NCBI GenBank assembly: GCA_963817885.1
Contig: CAWFQE010000006.1
Coordinates: forward strand, 186,001-250,000
Length of the DNA: 64,000 nt
Source: CAVOHU01 sp963817885
GTDB taxonomy: Bacteria; Acidobacteriota; Vicinamibacteria; Vicinamibacterales; JAKQTR01
Reading direction: 5' to 3'
Below are positions 1 to 7,960 of the stretch, one piece after another (positions within the stretch are counted from its first letter, which is position 1; every line of letters begins with the position of its first letter). The notes beneath the pieces are model-generated. The model saw only the letters and a list, made by a program, of their open reading frames with translations, had not been told where the DNA came from and searched no databases. Position numbers and translations under genes: made by a program.

Positions 1-63
1 ACCCCGCCCCGATTCCGGCGACAGGCGGTCCGTGTCGGCGCCCGTCGCGGTGCGGGCGGCGAA

Positions 64-1515
64 TCACCTGATGTCCTCAACGTTCGTGTATCTCAGGACC
101 GTTCCGTCTTTTGCGAGGAAGAAGGTGAAATAGATGTCGCGATCGTCCCGCCTCACCCGGTAACGCCTGATCCGGGTCACGTCCGCGCCCACGCCGAAGT
201 GATACGGCGTCGGCGGCTCCTCGGATAGGAAGACCAGCCCGGCCTGCGCAGGGACCAGGGTTCCCAGTCTCGTCCGGCCCTCGGCGCCGATCTGTTTTCG
301 CACGTTGGCCGCGAGACGGGCCGGATCCCGGCCCGCCGCGATGTCGTGGATCATGTTCGCGAGCGCGATCGACGTCGCAGCGTCGTTGTCTGTCGACGGT
401 TTCAACCCGGTCCACGCGGTGCCCGGCACGTACTCGTTGGCAATCCATCTGGCCATCGCATCGACGCCAAACGCCCCGTCGTCGAGGTTGCCTGTCATGA
501 TGACGCCGAGGTCATCGTCGGGAAACCAGCAGACCACGGCCCCGAAACCCGCGATCGTCGTTCCCCAGTGAATCACGATCCGGTGCCGGTTGAACGCATC
601 GAGGAACCACGCAAACCCGTGAGCGACCGTGGCCCCGCCGGCGAGCGGCGTGGGGGCGAGCATGGCCGCGACCGAGCCGGGCTTCACGAGGCGCCCCGAG
701 AAGAACGCGGGCATCCAGCGAGCGAGATCGGTGACCGTGCTCATGATGCCGCCGTTCGGCGCGATCACCTGCGGCCGCAGCGGCTGGCCCCGGCGGAGCT
801 TCGCGTCGACCATCGCGTAGCCGTCGGCGCGGTTCGGAACGATGTCGCCGTTCACCTTGAAGAGCGACGCGGTCATGCCGAGCGGCTTGAACACGCGGTC
901 GGCCACAAACGACGTGAAGCGCTGGCCGGTCACCTTCTCGATGATCATGCCGAGAATGGGAAAGCCGGAATTGGTGTAGGACCATTGCGAGCCCGGCGCG
1001 AAATCGAGCGGATACTTCGCCACGAACGCCACGAACTCGGCCGGCGTGCGGTCAACCGTGTACGAGAAGCCTCCCGCCGCTTCCCAATCATGGAGTCCCG
1101 CGGTGTGCGTGAGCAGCTGGCGCACCGTGATGGCGGACCAGGCCTCCGGGAGATCGGGCATGTAATGGCGGGCGCGCTCGTCGAGGGCGATCTTCCCCTC
1201 TTCGACGAGCAGCATCACCGCTTCCGCCGTGAACTGCTTCGAGATGGACCCGATCTCATAGACCGTGCGCTCGCTGGCCGGCACGTCGAGTTCGAGGCTC
1301 GCGGTCCCGTAGCCTCCCGTGCGCACCACTCGCCCGGACTGGACAACGGCCAGCGATACGCCCGGAATGCTGCGAGCCTTCAGCTGGCGGGCGATGTAGT
1401 CGTCGATGCGGTCTGCGCGTGCGGCGCTCGCGCTCGCGGCGAGAAAGACGCCCGCGACGGCGATGCTGGGAAGCAGGCCCGGCGCGAGCCCTGCACGGAG
1501 TCGGCGGTGCATCAT
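64..1515 (-). CDS. Exported serine beta-lactamase/transpeptidase-like hydrolase
   Basis: The 483-residue product belongs to the serine beta-lactamase-like family (class C, esterase and DD-peptidase relatives). An N-terminal signal peptide runs to about residue 34 and ends in SASAARA, so the enzyme is exported. The catalytic SxxK motif is SISK at residues 90-93, the YxN motif is YTN in SYTNSGF near residue 180, and a HWGTT segment stands where KTG is expected. The start has two adjacent ATG codons at 1515 and 1512. The substrate cannot be read from sequence. A longer relative lies at 50.2-52.0 kb. Nothing recognisable sits in positions 1-63. Confidence 0.85.
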   Translation of the reverse strand: MMHRRLRAGLAPGLLPSIAVAGVFLAASASAARADRIDDYIARQLKARSIPGVSLAVVQSGRVVRTGGYGTASLELDVPASERTVYEIGSISKQFTAEAVMLLVEEGKIALDERARHYMPDLPEAWSAITVRQLLTHTAGLHDWEAAGGFSYTVDRTPAEFVAFVAKYPLDFAPGSQWSYTNSGFPILGMIIEKVTGQRFTSFVADRVFKPLGMTASLFKVNGDIVPNRADGYAMVDAKLRRGQPLRPQVIAPNGGIMSTVTDLARWMPAFFSGRLVKPGSVAAMLAPTPLAGGATVAHGFAWFLDAFNRHRIVIHWGTTIAGFGAVVCWFPDDDLGVIMTGNLDDGAFGVDAMARWIANEYVPGTAWTGLKPSTDNDAATSIALANMIHDIAAGRDPARLAANVRKQIGAEGRTRLGTLVPAQAGLVFLSEEPPTPYHFGVGADVTRIRRYRVRRDDRDIYFTFFLAKDGTVLRYTNVEDIR

Positions 1516-1673
1516 GCTCGCCTTCCTTCCCGCTCATGGTGGCGGACGGCGGGTCGACGGGACTCTATCACCGAACGGCCGCCCATCCACACGCCGGCCC
1601 GAGGGCGGGCGGGTCAGCCTCCGGGTCCCGGCGTCCGCATGCGGGAAACGGCGAGCCGGGGTGACGCGTGTGA

Positions 1674-3743
1674 TCAGGCCTGTTGGCTGACGATATCGAG
1701 TCGCACCCGCGCCGGGCGGGAGCCGAGCTGTGCGAACCACATCACCTGTGAGGACACGCAGTCGAATTCGATCAGGTAGCGGCCGGCTCGAAGCGGCGCC
1801 AGCACAACCCGGCACGTGAGAGACTCGCCCGGAGGGATTGGCCTCGGTGGCTCAGTCAGGTTTCCCCGCCAGGCTCCGAAGTCCAGCAGCCGTCCAGCCT
1901 CGTCGTAAAGATGGGCGCCGAGCGCGACCCCGCCGTGGACTTCGTCCGACGCGAGCCACCGTGCAGCGCCGACGTTGGTGACGCGGACGTCGATCTCCAG
2001 CGGCTGGCCCTCGATGCCACGCGCCTGATCGCCGCTGAGGTGGAGCTGGCACGCGAGCCCGCCGGCGGCGTGGCTGTCGATCGCCTCCGCGCCCTCCTTG
2101 AACAGGAAGAAGCTCCTGACATTCCGCAGGAACACCCGGGTCGACGACACGAAGGCCGCGCCGGTCGCACCGCCGGCCAGCAGGTCCTCGTACTGGTCGA
2201 TCGACACGTGGAACGGCAGTCCGTTGAAGACCGCCAGCTTCACTTCGGCGAATCCGCACGCCCGGGCTGTCCGCCAGACCGCGTGGACGTCCACGTCGTT
2301 CTCGACCACGCGATACGTGCGCATCTCGAACTGCGATTGCGCCGATCGCGAGTGGTCCGGGCCCGGCTCGGCGAAGCCGGCGATCCCTCCCGGCCGCAGG
2401 ATCCGTCCGAATTCGGCGACCACCCGATCCGGGTTCGGCGCGTGATGGAAGGCGTGCAGGCTGACGATCCGATCGACGCTGATGTCTGCAAGGTTGATGG
2501 TCCGCCCGTCGTACAGAAGGAACTCGGGCGCGGGGCGATCGCCGAGCACGGGCACGCGATCGTAGAGCTCGCGCGCCATGGCCAGCGCGGTTGCCGAGAC
2601 GTCGAGCAGGATCACGCGGCAGCCGAGCTGGGTGAGGAACCGCGACAGCCAGCCCGTCCCCGCGCCGAACTCGAGCACGACCGCTCCGGGCCGCAATCGG
2701 AGTCCCTGCACCATCGTCGCGACGTCGATCAGCAGTTGCGGAGTCTCATCCACGTTGCCGAAGGGCTTGGCCAGGTGGTACTCGCGATCGGTGATCGTCG
2801 CGAAGTAGTCCTCTGCCGCGCGGTTCAGCTCTGCGATCGAGACCTGCCCGGTCAGAGCCCGCACATCGACGGGCCGGGATCCATCCGGATGGGCCGGCGC
2901 GAGGATCGGTTCCGCCGCAGCCGGCGCAGCCCGGTGCTCGCCCTTGCGGGCAGCCAGCCTCATCGGCGCCTCGACGTAGACGATGGCGCTGTCCAGACCC
3001 GCATGAGGCTCGAACACGATGTGCGCGGCGTCGAGCGAGGCGTCGCGAATCACTCCCAGCACCGCGTCGAGCCGGTAGGTGTAACACGCCATCAATGGCT
3101 CACCGGGCGATCGGCCGCGCACGGCATTGGCCAGCGCGTTGACGCCGGGGACAGCGTTGCGCGCCCACCGGGAGGCCTGGACCAGGCGCGGCACGGTTAC
3201 GCGGTAGGGAAACTGAAACGCGCCCACGCCGCCAGATCTGATTCGGCCCAGCAGGCGGCCGAGCAGCGCCAGTCCGGCCGAGGGCCGCATCCTCTGGAAG
3301 ACGAAGTAGCAGCTGACGAAGTCGAATGACGAGTCGGCGTCGAAGAAGTCGGTGGCCGACTGGAAGGAGAGATTGTGGAGCGACTGCCGCGCCGCCTCCT
3401 GGCGCGCGAGCTCGAGCATGGGAACCGATACGTCGACGGCGGTCACCGTGCCGTTGCGCCTGGCGGCCCGGCGTGCAAGCGGGAGGGCGAGACGGCCGGC
3501 GCCGCATCCGTATTCGAGAATGGCGGTCGGGGCGAAGTGCGGCGCCAGCCTGATCTCGATCGTGCGGAACATGGCGTCGACGAGCGTTTCGCCTCCGTCG
3601 AAGAACTCGCGCTGGCGCTCGGGCGTGAGATTGGCCCGGAGGTAGTCGGGTGAGGCGAGCACGGTGAAGTAAGGCTCGCGGACGGCGAAGGCCTCTTCGC
3701 GGGGAGTTGGACGGCCCGAGCGGCCGCCGGGCAATGAAGCCAT
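1674..3743 (-). CDS. Tandem SAM methyltransferase fused to a C-terminal beta-sandwich domain
   Basis: The 689-residue protein has two class I SAM-dependent methyltransferase domains. Motif I is ILEYGCGAGR at 75-84 in the first and VVLEFGAGTG at 355-364 in the second; the second also has the LHAFHH and LRPGGIAGFAEPG region typical of such enzymes. From about residue 565 to the end is a beta-rich domain (EIDVRVTNVG, GRYLIEFDCVS) like the carbohydrate-binding domain at the C-terminus of O-antigen export proteins such as Wzt. This suggests methylation of a surface glycan or its precursor, which is inference. ATG at 3743 was preferred; ATG at 3785 is possible, and longer versions would overlap pgeF. 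Confidence 0.75.
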   Translation of the reverse strand: MASLPGGRSGRPTPREEAFAVREPYFTVLASPDYLRANLTPERQREFFDGGETLVDAMFRTIEIRLAPHFAPTAILEYGCGAGRLALPLARRAARRNGTVTAVDVSVPMLELARQEAARQSLHNLSFQSATDFFDADSSFDFVSCYFVFQRMRPSAGLALLGRLLGRIRSGGVGAFQFPYRVTVPRLVQASRWARNAVPGVNALANAVRGRSPGEPLMACYTYRLDAVLGVIRDASLDAAHIVFEPHAGLDSAIVYVEAPMRLAARKGEHRAAPAAAEPILAPAHPDGSRPVDVRALTGQVSIAELNRAAEDYFATITDREYHLAKPFGNVDETPQLLIDVATMVQGLRLRPGAVVLEFGAGTGWLSRFLTQLGCRVILLDVSATALAMARELYDRVPVLGDRPAPEFLLYDGRTINLADISVDRIVSLHAFHHAPNPDRVVAEFGRILRPGGIAGFAEPGPDHSRSAQSQFEMRTYRVVENDVDVHAVWRTARACGFAEVKLAVFNGLPFHVSIDQYEDLLAGGATGAAFVSSTRVFLRNVRSFFLFKEGAEAIDSHAAGGLACQLHLSGDQARGIEGQPLEIDVRVTNVGAARWLASDEVHGGVALGAHLYDEAGRLLDFGAWRGNLTEPPRPIPPGESLTCRVVLAPLRAGRYLIEFDCVSSQVMWFAQLGSRPARVRLDIVSQQA

Positions 3744-3844
3744 GGATGATTGTGACCTGAAACGTCCAACCCGGTCGACAGGCATCGTGCCGGGGCCTGG
3801 GGCAGGCGGGCGGCGCGGGTTGCCCGTACGGGCGCCTCGACGCT

Positions 3845-4885
3845 TCAGGCCCTGGGCGTGCCCGCCCTGATCACGCCCACGGTTCGCAACGACGTGTGGT
3901 CGCGGCGGTACGAGTGAAAGAGCGTGGGAAGACACGCCGTGCACAGCCGGGCGAGATGAATGTTTCCAGGCGGAACCCCGGCCTCGACCAGCTGGTCGAC
4001 CGTGGCCGTCCAGAGATCGGCCCATGTCTCGTTGCCTGCGGATACGCCGTGCGTGGATCCGCCGGATCCCGCTCCGCCGTGGCCCGGCCCAATCGGTTCC
4101 GCTCCGCCGTGGCCCGGTCCAATCGGTTCCGCTCCGCCGTGGCCCGGTCCGCCGCGGCCGGAAAATCCCGTGAGCTGATCGGGAGTCGGCAGGCGGAAGT
4201 CCGACGCGGCCAGTTCCCAGCCAGCCTCGATCTCCCCCTCCGCGGAGCGGCGTTCCGGCACAGTGGCGAGGGGGCGGGAGGGTTCAGCGAGGAACCAGCG
4301 CGACAGCTGGTCGCGAGTGGCTCCGGCCGCCCTGAATGCCTCGACCATGTCGGCCCCGACCCGATAACAGCACGGACCGATGCTCGGCCCGATCGCGACG
4401 ACGAGGTCCGAACGCGCGCTCCCGAACTCGAACGCGAGGGCGTCCACCGCCGCGCGCACCGCTCCGGCGGCCGTGCCGCGCCAGCCCGCGTGAACCGCGG
4501 CCGCGGCGCCTGACCGGACGTCCGCCAGCAGGATCGGGACGCAGTCGGCGACGCGCACCGATAGTGCGACCGCCGGATGGTCAGAGACCAGGATGTCCGC
4601 TTCTGGCGGCAACTTGTCCCAGTCCCGATCATCGTCACCCGCCCGAACGATCACGGCACGCGCACCGTGAACCTGCCGCAGCCTGAGGACCGAGCCGTGC
4701 GGAACCCCCATCGAACGGCCCAGCGCCGCCCAGCCCTCGCCGCCCGGGTCCCCAATCGGCTCGAGCAGCAGATCGCGTGTCGAGAACAGGTGCCGCGCTG
4801 TCCGATCGAGCCTGGTGCAACGCAGCGCCCGTCCCCACGGTTCATTCGACCATTCGAAGGCTTCCGGCGCGGTGAGATCGGTCAT
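3845..4885 (-). CDS. pgeF: Peptidoglycan editing factor PgeF (YfiH, laccase-domain family)
   Basis: The 346-residue product matches the PgeF/YfiH family, which removes misincorporated amino acids from the peptidoglycan precursor pathway; homologues were also described as purine nucleoside phosphorylases. The metal-site residues are visible: H73 in RLRQVHGA, C115 in ADCVPILL and H132 in VHAGWRG. The final part (LARLCTACLPTLFHSYRRD) is the family's usual end. Around residues 245-271 there is an in-frame insertion of a 10-residue repeat (GPGHGGAEPI), making this copy longer than the usual 240-270 residues. The start lies only 11 bp from the divergent acpS start. Confidence 0.92.
   Translation of the reverse strand: MTDLTAPEAFEWSNEPWGRALRCTRLDRTARHLFSTRDLLLEPIGDPGGEGWAALGRSMGVPHGSVLRLRQVHGARAVIVRAGDDDRDWDKLPPEADILVSDHPAVALSVRVADCVPILLADVRSGAAAAVHAGWRGTAAGAVRAAVDALAFEFGSARSDLVVAIGPSIGPCCYRVGADMVEAFRAAGATRDQLSRWFLAEPSRPLATVPERRSAEGEIEAGWELAASDFRLPTPDQLTGFSGRGGPGHGGAEPIGPGHGGAEPIGPGHGGAGSGGSTHGVSAGNETWADLWTATVDQLVEAGVPPGNIHLARLCTACLPTLFHSYRRDHTSLRTVGVIRAGTPRA
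4071..4150 (-). repeat. 30-bp tandem repeat inside pgeF
   Basis: Units at 4071-4100 and 4101-4130 differ at one base, and a 20-bp partial third unit occupies 4131-4150. The period is a multiple of three, so reading frame is kept and each unit encodes GPGHGGAEPI. It lies in a linker between conserved blocks of PgeF, so it is likely tolerated and could vary in copy number. Confidence 0.9.
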
Positions 4886-4896
4886 ACTGTGATTCT

Positions 4897-5280
4897 ATGC
4901 GCATCATCGGGACCGGGCTCGATGCGACGGACATTCCCCGCATTCGCCGGACCATCGAACGCTTCGGAGAGCGGTTCCTGCACCGGATCTTCACGGTCGG
5001 AGAGCTGGCGTACTGCGTGCGAAAGCGCGATCCGTCCGAAAGCCTCGCCGCCCGGTTCGCTGCCAAGGAAGCCGCCATGAAGGCCCTCGGAACGGGCCAC
5101 ACGCAGAACGTCCTCTGGCGTGACATCGAGGTGGTCCGGGGAGCCGGTGCCCCGCAACTGCGGTTTCACGGCGGCGCTGGACGACGGTTCCGTGCCGTCG
5201 GCGCGTCCTCGTCGCTGCTCACCATCACGCATTCCGAGTCGCTCGCCATCGCGCAGGTGATGTTGATCAGCGACGAATAG
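4897..5280 (+). CDS. acpS: Holo-[acyl-carrier-protein] synthase
   Basis: This 127-residue protein is AcpS, the cytoplasmic phosphopantetheinyl transferase that moves the 4'-phosphopantetheine arm of CoA onto the conserved serine of apo-ACP for fatty acid synthesis. The N-terminal block GTGLDATDIPRI carries the Mg-binding aspartate, and ARFAAKEAAMKALGTG is the second signature with its catalytic glutamate. Length is normal for trimeric bacterial AcpS. It is transcribed away from pgeF across an 11-bp gap, so its promoter must lie within the pgeF coding region. Confidence 0.95.
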   Translation: MRIIGTGLDATDIPRIRRTIERFGERFLHRIFTVGELAYCVRKRDPSESLAARFAAKEAAMKALGTGHTQNVLWRDIEVVRGAGAPQLRFHGGAGRRFRAVGASSSLLTITHSESLAIAQVMLISDE

Positions 5281-5688
5281 GCGCTGCCCAGGCACTGTCG
5301 CCAGAGGGGCCAGAGGCTGCCCTCATCAGTGCAGATCGGGCTCCTCCCGGCCCCGCGGGACCGATACCCGGAACTTCTCGCGATTTGCTCGACGACAACT
5401 CGGGATGACAATCGCGGAGGCCCCGCGATCAGGCGCGACGCTCTCGCCGGCGGCGCCCGTGCGGATGTCGCCTTTCCTCAGACAATTACACTGCCGCGCG
5501 CGCCTGGCGAGCCGGGGGGCACGCGGCTTGCTCGCGATCGGATGTGCGCGACGTCACAGGGCGTCCGCGAGACTGGCGTCGACCGTGCCCCAGGGCTGAG
5601 AGTGACAGCCCCGGGCCCCGGCATCGATCACGACAGCCAGGTCTCGTTGTCACGGGCGCCGCATTCCGCGCAGTCGAGGAGCACGCAC
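5281..5688. other. 408-bp intergenic region without recognised gene
   Basis: This stretch between acpS and the small ORF holds several GC-rich self-complementary segments, for example around 5590-5625 (CCCCAGGGCTGAGAG and CAGCCCCGGGCC), but no T-run that would make an intrinsic terminator. No promoter or riboswitch that I can defend is visible. Confidence 0.4.
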
Positions 5689-5991
5689 ATGCTGATCAAG
5701 TTCTCACCCAACGACAGGGGCAATCCGCCCGGCAAGCTCGCCGACGCCGAACTGCACTTCAGCGAGGGCACGCTCGACGGCCTCAAGCTCATCGGGTTCG
5801 GAATCTGGGAACGGCGCAACGGGTCCGGCAGAAACGTCACCTTTCCGGCCCGTCAATACTCGGTCAACGGCGAGCGGCGCAGCTTTGCCCTGCTTCGGCC
5901 GATCCTGGATGCGACAAACCAGGAGCGACTGAGGGAATTCATCCTGCAGTCATATGCGGACTTCGAGGCGCAGGCGGCCGTCGCAGAGTAG
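5689..5991 (+). CDS. Small SpoVG-like protein of unknown function
   Basis: The 100-residue product starts at ATG 5689, chosen because GAGGAG stands 7 nt upstream. The order of elements resembles SpoVG-type RNA/DNA-binding proteins: a beta-strand segment (LKLIGFGIWER), then FPARQYSVNGERRSFALLRPI in the place of the SpoVG block MPS-x-x-TPDGEFRDIAHPI, then a C-terminal helix ending REFILQSYADF. This is pattern resemblance only. It is convergent with the following glycosyltransferase gene, 34 bp away. Confidence 0.6.
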   Translation: MLIKFSPNDRGNPPGKLADAELHFSEGTLDGLKLIGFGIWERRNGSGRNVTFPARQYSVNGERRSFALLRPILDATNQERLREFILQSYADFEAQAAVAE

Positions 5992-6025
5992 ATGCGGGCG
6001 GAGGTCGCGGGGCGGGCGCCGGAGA

Positions 6026-7831
6026 CTATTTCACAGCGGGCTCCAGCCTCGCCGGTGAAAGACCGCGCTCCGACCGCGCGCGATCGCGGGGATCGTAGAA
6101 GCGGACGCGAACCGGGGTGCCGACTTCGGCGACTGGTGGCCAGTCGAGGCGGCCGAGGCCGCTGGATCGGCCGAACCGATCCTTGAACTGGTTCTCCTCC
6201 CACGACTCGACCACGAAGTAGGGAACGAAACCCCGCTGGCGCAGTTCCTCGACCGCCGGTTCGAGCCCGTCGCTGCGAAGCCAGTCCCACCGGATGGTGG
6301 GGCGATGGCTGTAGAAACGGAGGCTTCCGCTCTCCTGGACCGCGAACAGCACGGCTCGTTCCGGAAGGGACCGGGCGGCGTATCTGCCGGCGTCGATGTA
6401 TCGGCTTTCGAGCGCTTTCAACTCGAACGCGGACCGATCCCTGGCGGTGAGCACGAACGATGTGGAGAGGGTGCACGTGGCCAGCACCATCAGCGGCAGG
6501 CGAAGTGGCGCGGGAACGCGCTCCACGATCACCGCGAACACGCCCGCCGCAAGCACGATGAGCACCGCCAGCCCAGGCAGGAGGAAACGGATGTACCACC
6601 ACTCCTGAAACTCGAAGTACGGCAGATAGCATCCGAGCACCACCAGCGCGAACGCCAGGCCGAACACGGCGTGGCGCATCTGTGGTGCGGCAGGTGAAAT
6701 GCCGGGCTGGCGCCGCCCCCTCCACCACACCGCCGCCGGCGCAAGCAGCGCGAGCAGCAAGGCTGGGGTATGCGTATCGAGCAGCCACCGCGCGTAGTGC
6801 TGAAGATTCGGCACGACCGGGTCGAGCGAGTAGAGAGCCGACGCCGAGCCGTACCCGTTTGCGAATGGGCTCCCGTACCACCTGTCGTTGAGCCACATGA
6901 GGAAGAGGCCCACTGGGAGCGCGGCTGCGCAGAAGCTCGTCGCCGCCGCCACAGCGTCGCGAAGCGATCGTCGCCGGGCGAACGCCTCGAGCGCCAGCCA
7001 GGCCAGGATCACCAGCGCCAGCGGCGCGAGGTTGGGCCTGGTCAGCACCGCGAGCGACATCGCAAGGCCCGACCAGCCCGGGCGCCATGCCAATGCCAGT
7101 GCGAGGGCCGCCAGCCACCAGGCGGTCACCGGCACGTCGCTCATGGGCTGCACGATTTGGTACAGGAAGATCGGGCTGCAGGCGAGCAGCACCGCCCCGG
7201 CGGCGCCCGCCTCCGGGCTGGCCAGCCGCCGGCCGACCACGAAGGTCAGCCAGACGGCCAGGGCACCAAGCAGCGGGACCACCAGGAAGGCAGCGTTGAG
7301 TCCGCCTATGGCGACAAACGGCGCCATGGTCAGCGGCAGCCCTGGCGGATAGGTCGGAACGATACTCCCGCTCGAAAGGCTCGGGCGGTAACCGAGCGGG
7401 GAACAGGTCCAGTCAGCATTGGGCCAGGTCGCGGACACGGCGATGGGTTGCTCGACCTTCAACTCCCCCCGCGTCCAGAGAACGGCCTGGCTGACGTACC
7501 CGTACGCGTCGGCGCCCGAAGCCGATCGCGTGCTCCAGGCGACGCCCGCCGCCAGCGCGCCGATCGCCGCCAGCACGGCTATCCACCTCGAGGCGGAGGC
7601 CCGATGATTCCACGCCACGGCAAGGTCCGACGCGACCCTGGCCCGGCCGGACGTTCCAATGGCGATGGCGGCGCTCGTCAGGCAGACGAGCAGAGGGCCG
7701 TACGGCTTGTGCGATCGGAACGCGACGCCGAACAGGCTGAACGACAGCCCTCCGGTGGCCACGATCGCGAAGGTGAGGACGCATGCGACCCCGGAAACCC
7801 ACAACAGGATGTGACGCATGCGTTCCGGCAC
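6026..7831 (-). CDS. GT39-type integral membrane glycosyltransferase
   Basis: The 601-residue protein is predicted to span the membrane about ten to twelve times. It resembles the GT-C fold family that includes ArnT and protein mannosyltransferases, which take sugars from polyprenyl phosphate donors on the periplasmic face. An acidic motif near the first large loop (SGADAYGYVSQAV, D before Y-G-Y) and a second in TYPPGLPL fit the family layout. The C-terminal third is a soluble periplasmic domain (VQESGSLRFYSHRPT, WLRSDGLEPAVEELRQRG). The sugar and acceptor cannot be deduced. Confidence 0.75.
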   Translation of the reverse strand: MPERMRHILLWVSGVACVLTFAIVATGGLSFSLFGVAFRSHKPYGPLLVCLTSAAIAIGTSGRARVASDLAVAWNHRASASRWIAVLAAIGALAAGVAWSTRSASGADAYGYVSQAVLWTRGELKVEQPIAVSATWPNADWTCSPLGYRPSLSSGSIVPTYPPGLPLTMAPFVAIGGLNAAFLVVPLLGALAVWLTFVVGRRLASPEAGAAGAVLLACSPIFLYQIVQPMSDVPVTAWWLAALALALAWRPGWSGLAMSLAVLTRPNLAPLALVILAWLALEAFARRRSLRDAVAAATSFCAAALPVGLFLMWLNDRWYGSPFANGYGSASALYSLDPVVPNLQHYARWLLDTHTPALLLALLAPAAVWWRGRRQPGISPAAPQMRHAVFGLAFALVVLGCYLPYFEFQEWWYIRFLLPGLAVLIVLAAGVFAVIVERVPAPLRLPLMVLATCTLSTSFVLTARDRSAFELKALESRYIDAGRYAARSLPERAVLFAVQESGSLRFYSHRPTIRWDWLRSDGLEPAVEELRQRGFVPYFVVESWEENQFKDRFGRSSGLGRLDWPPVAEVGTPVRVRFYDPRDRARSERGLSPARLEPAVK

Positions 7832-7960
7832 TCCAGCCTCCCGGTCGATCTCGTCTTCCCTGCCCAGAGGCGGGGCCGCAGTATATCGTGCCCCGCCGGC
7901 GATGCTCCACGCGAGCCGCGCGAGCCCGGGCGCACAGGTTCCGGGGGCTCCGGATGCGGA

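Noticed and set aside
4071..4150. CRISPR-like short repeats
   Set aside because: The repeats are contiguous, coding and in frame within pgeF, with no spacers.
5600..5625. Thiamine pyrophosphate riboswitch-like CTGAGA
   Set aside because: Only the CTGAGA core matches; the second conserved part and a thiamine gene are missing.
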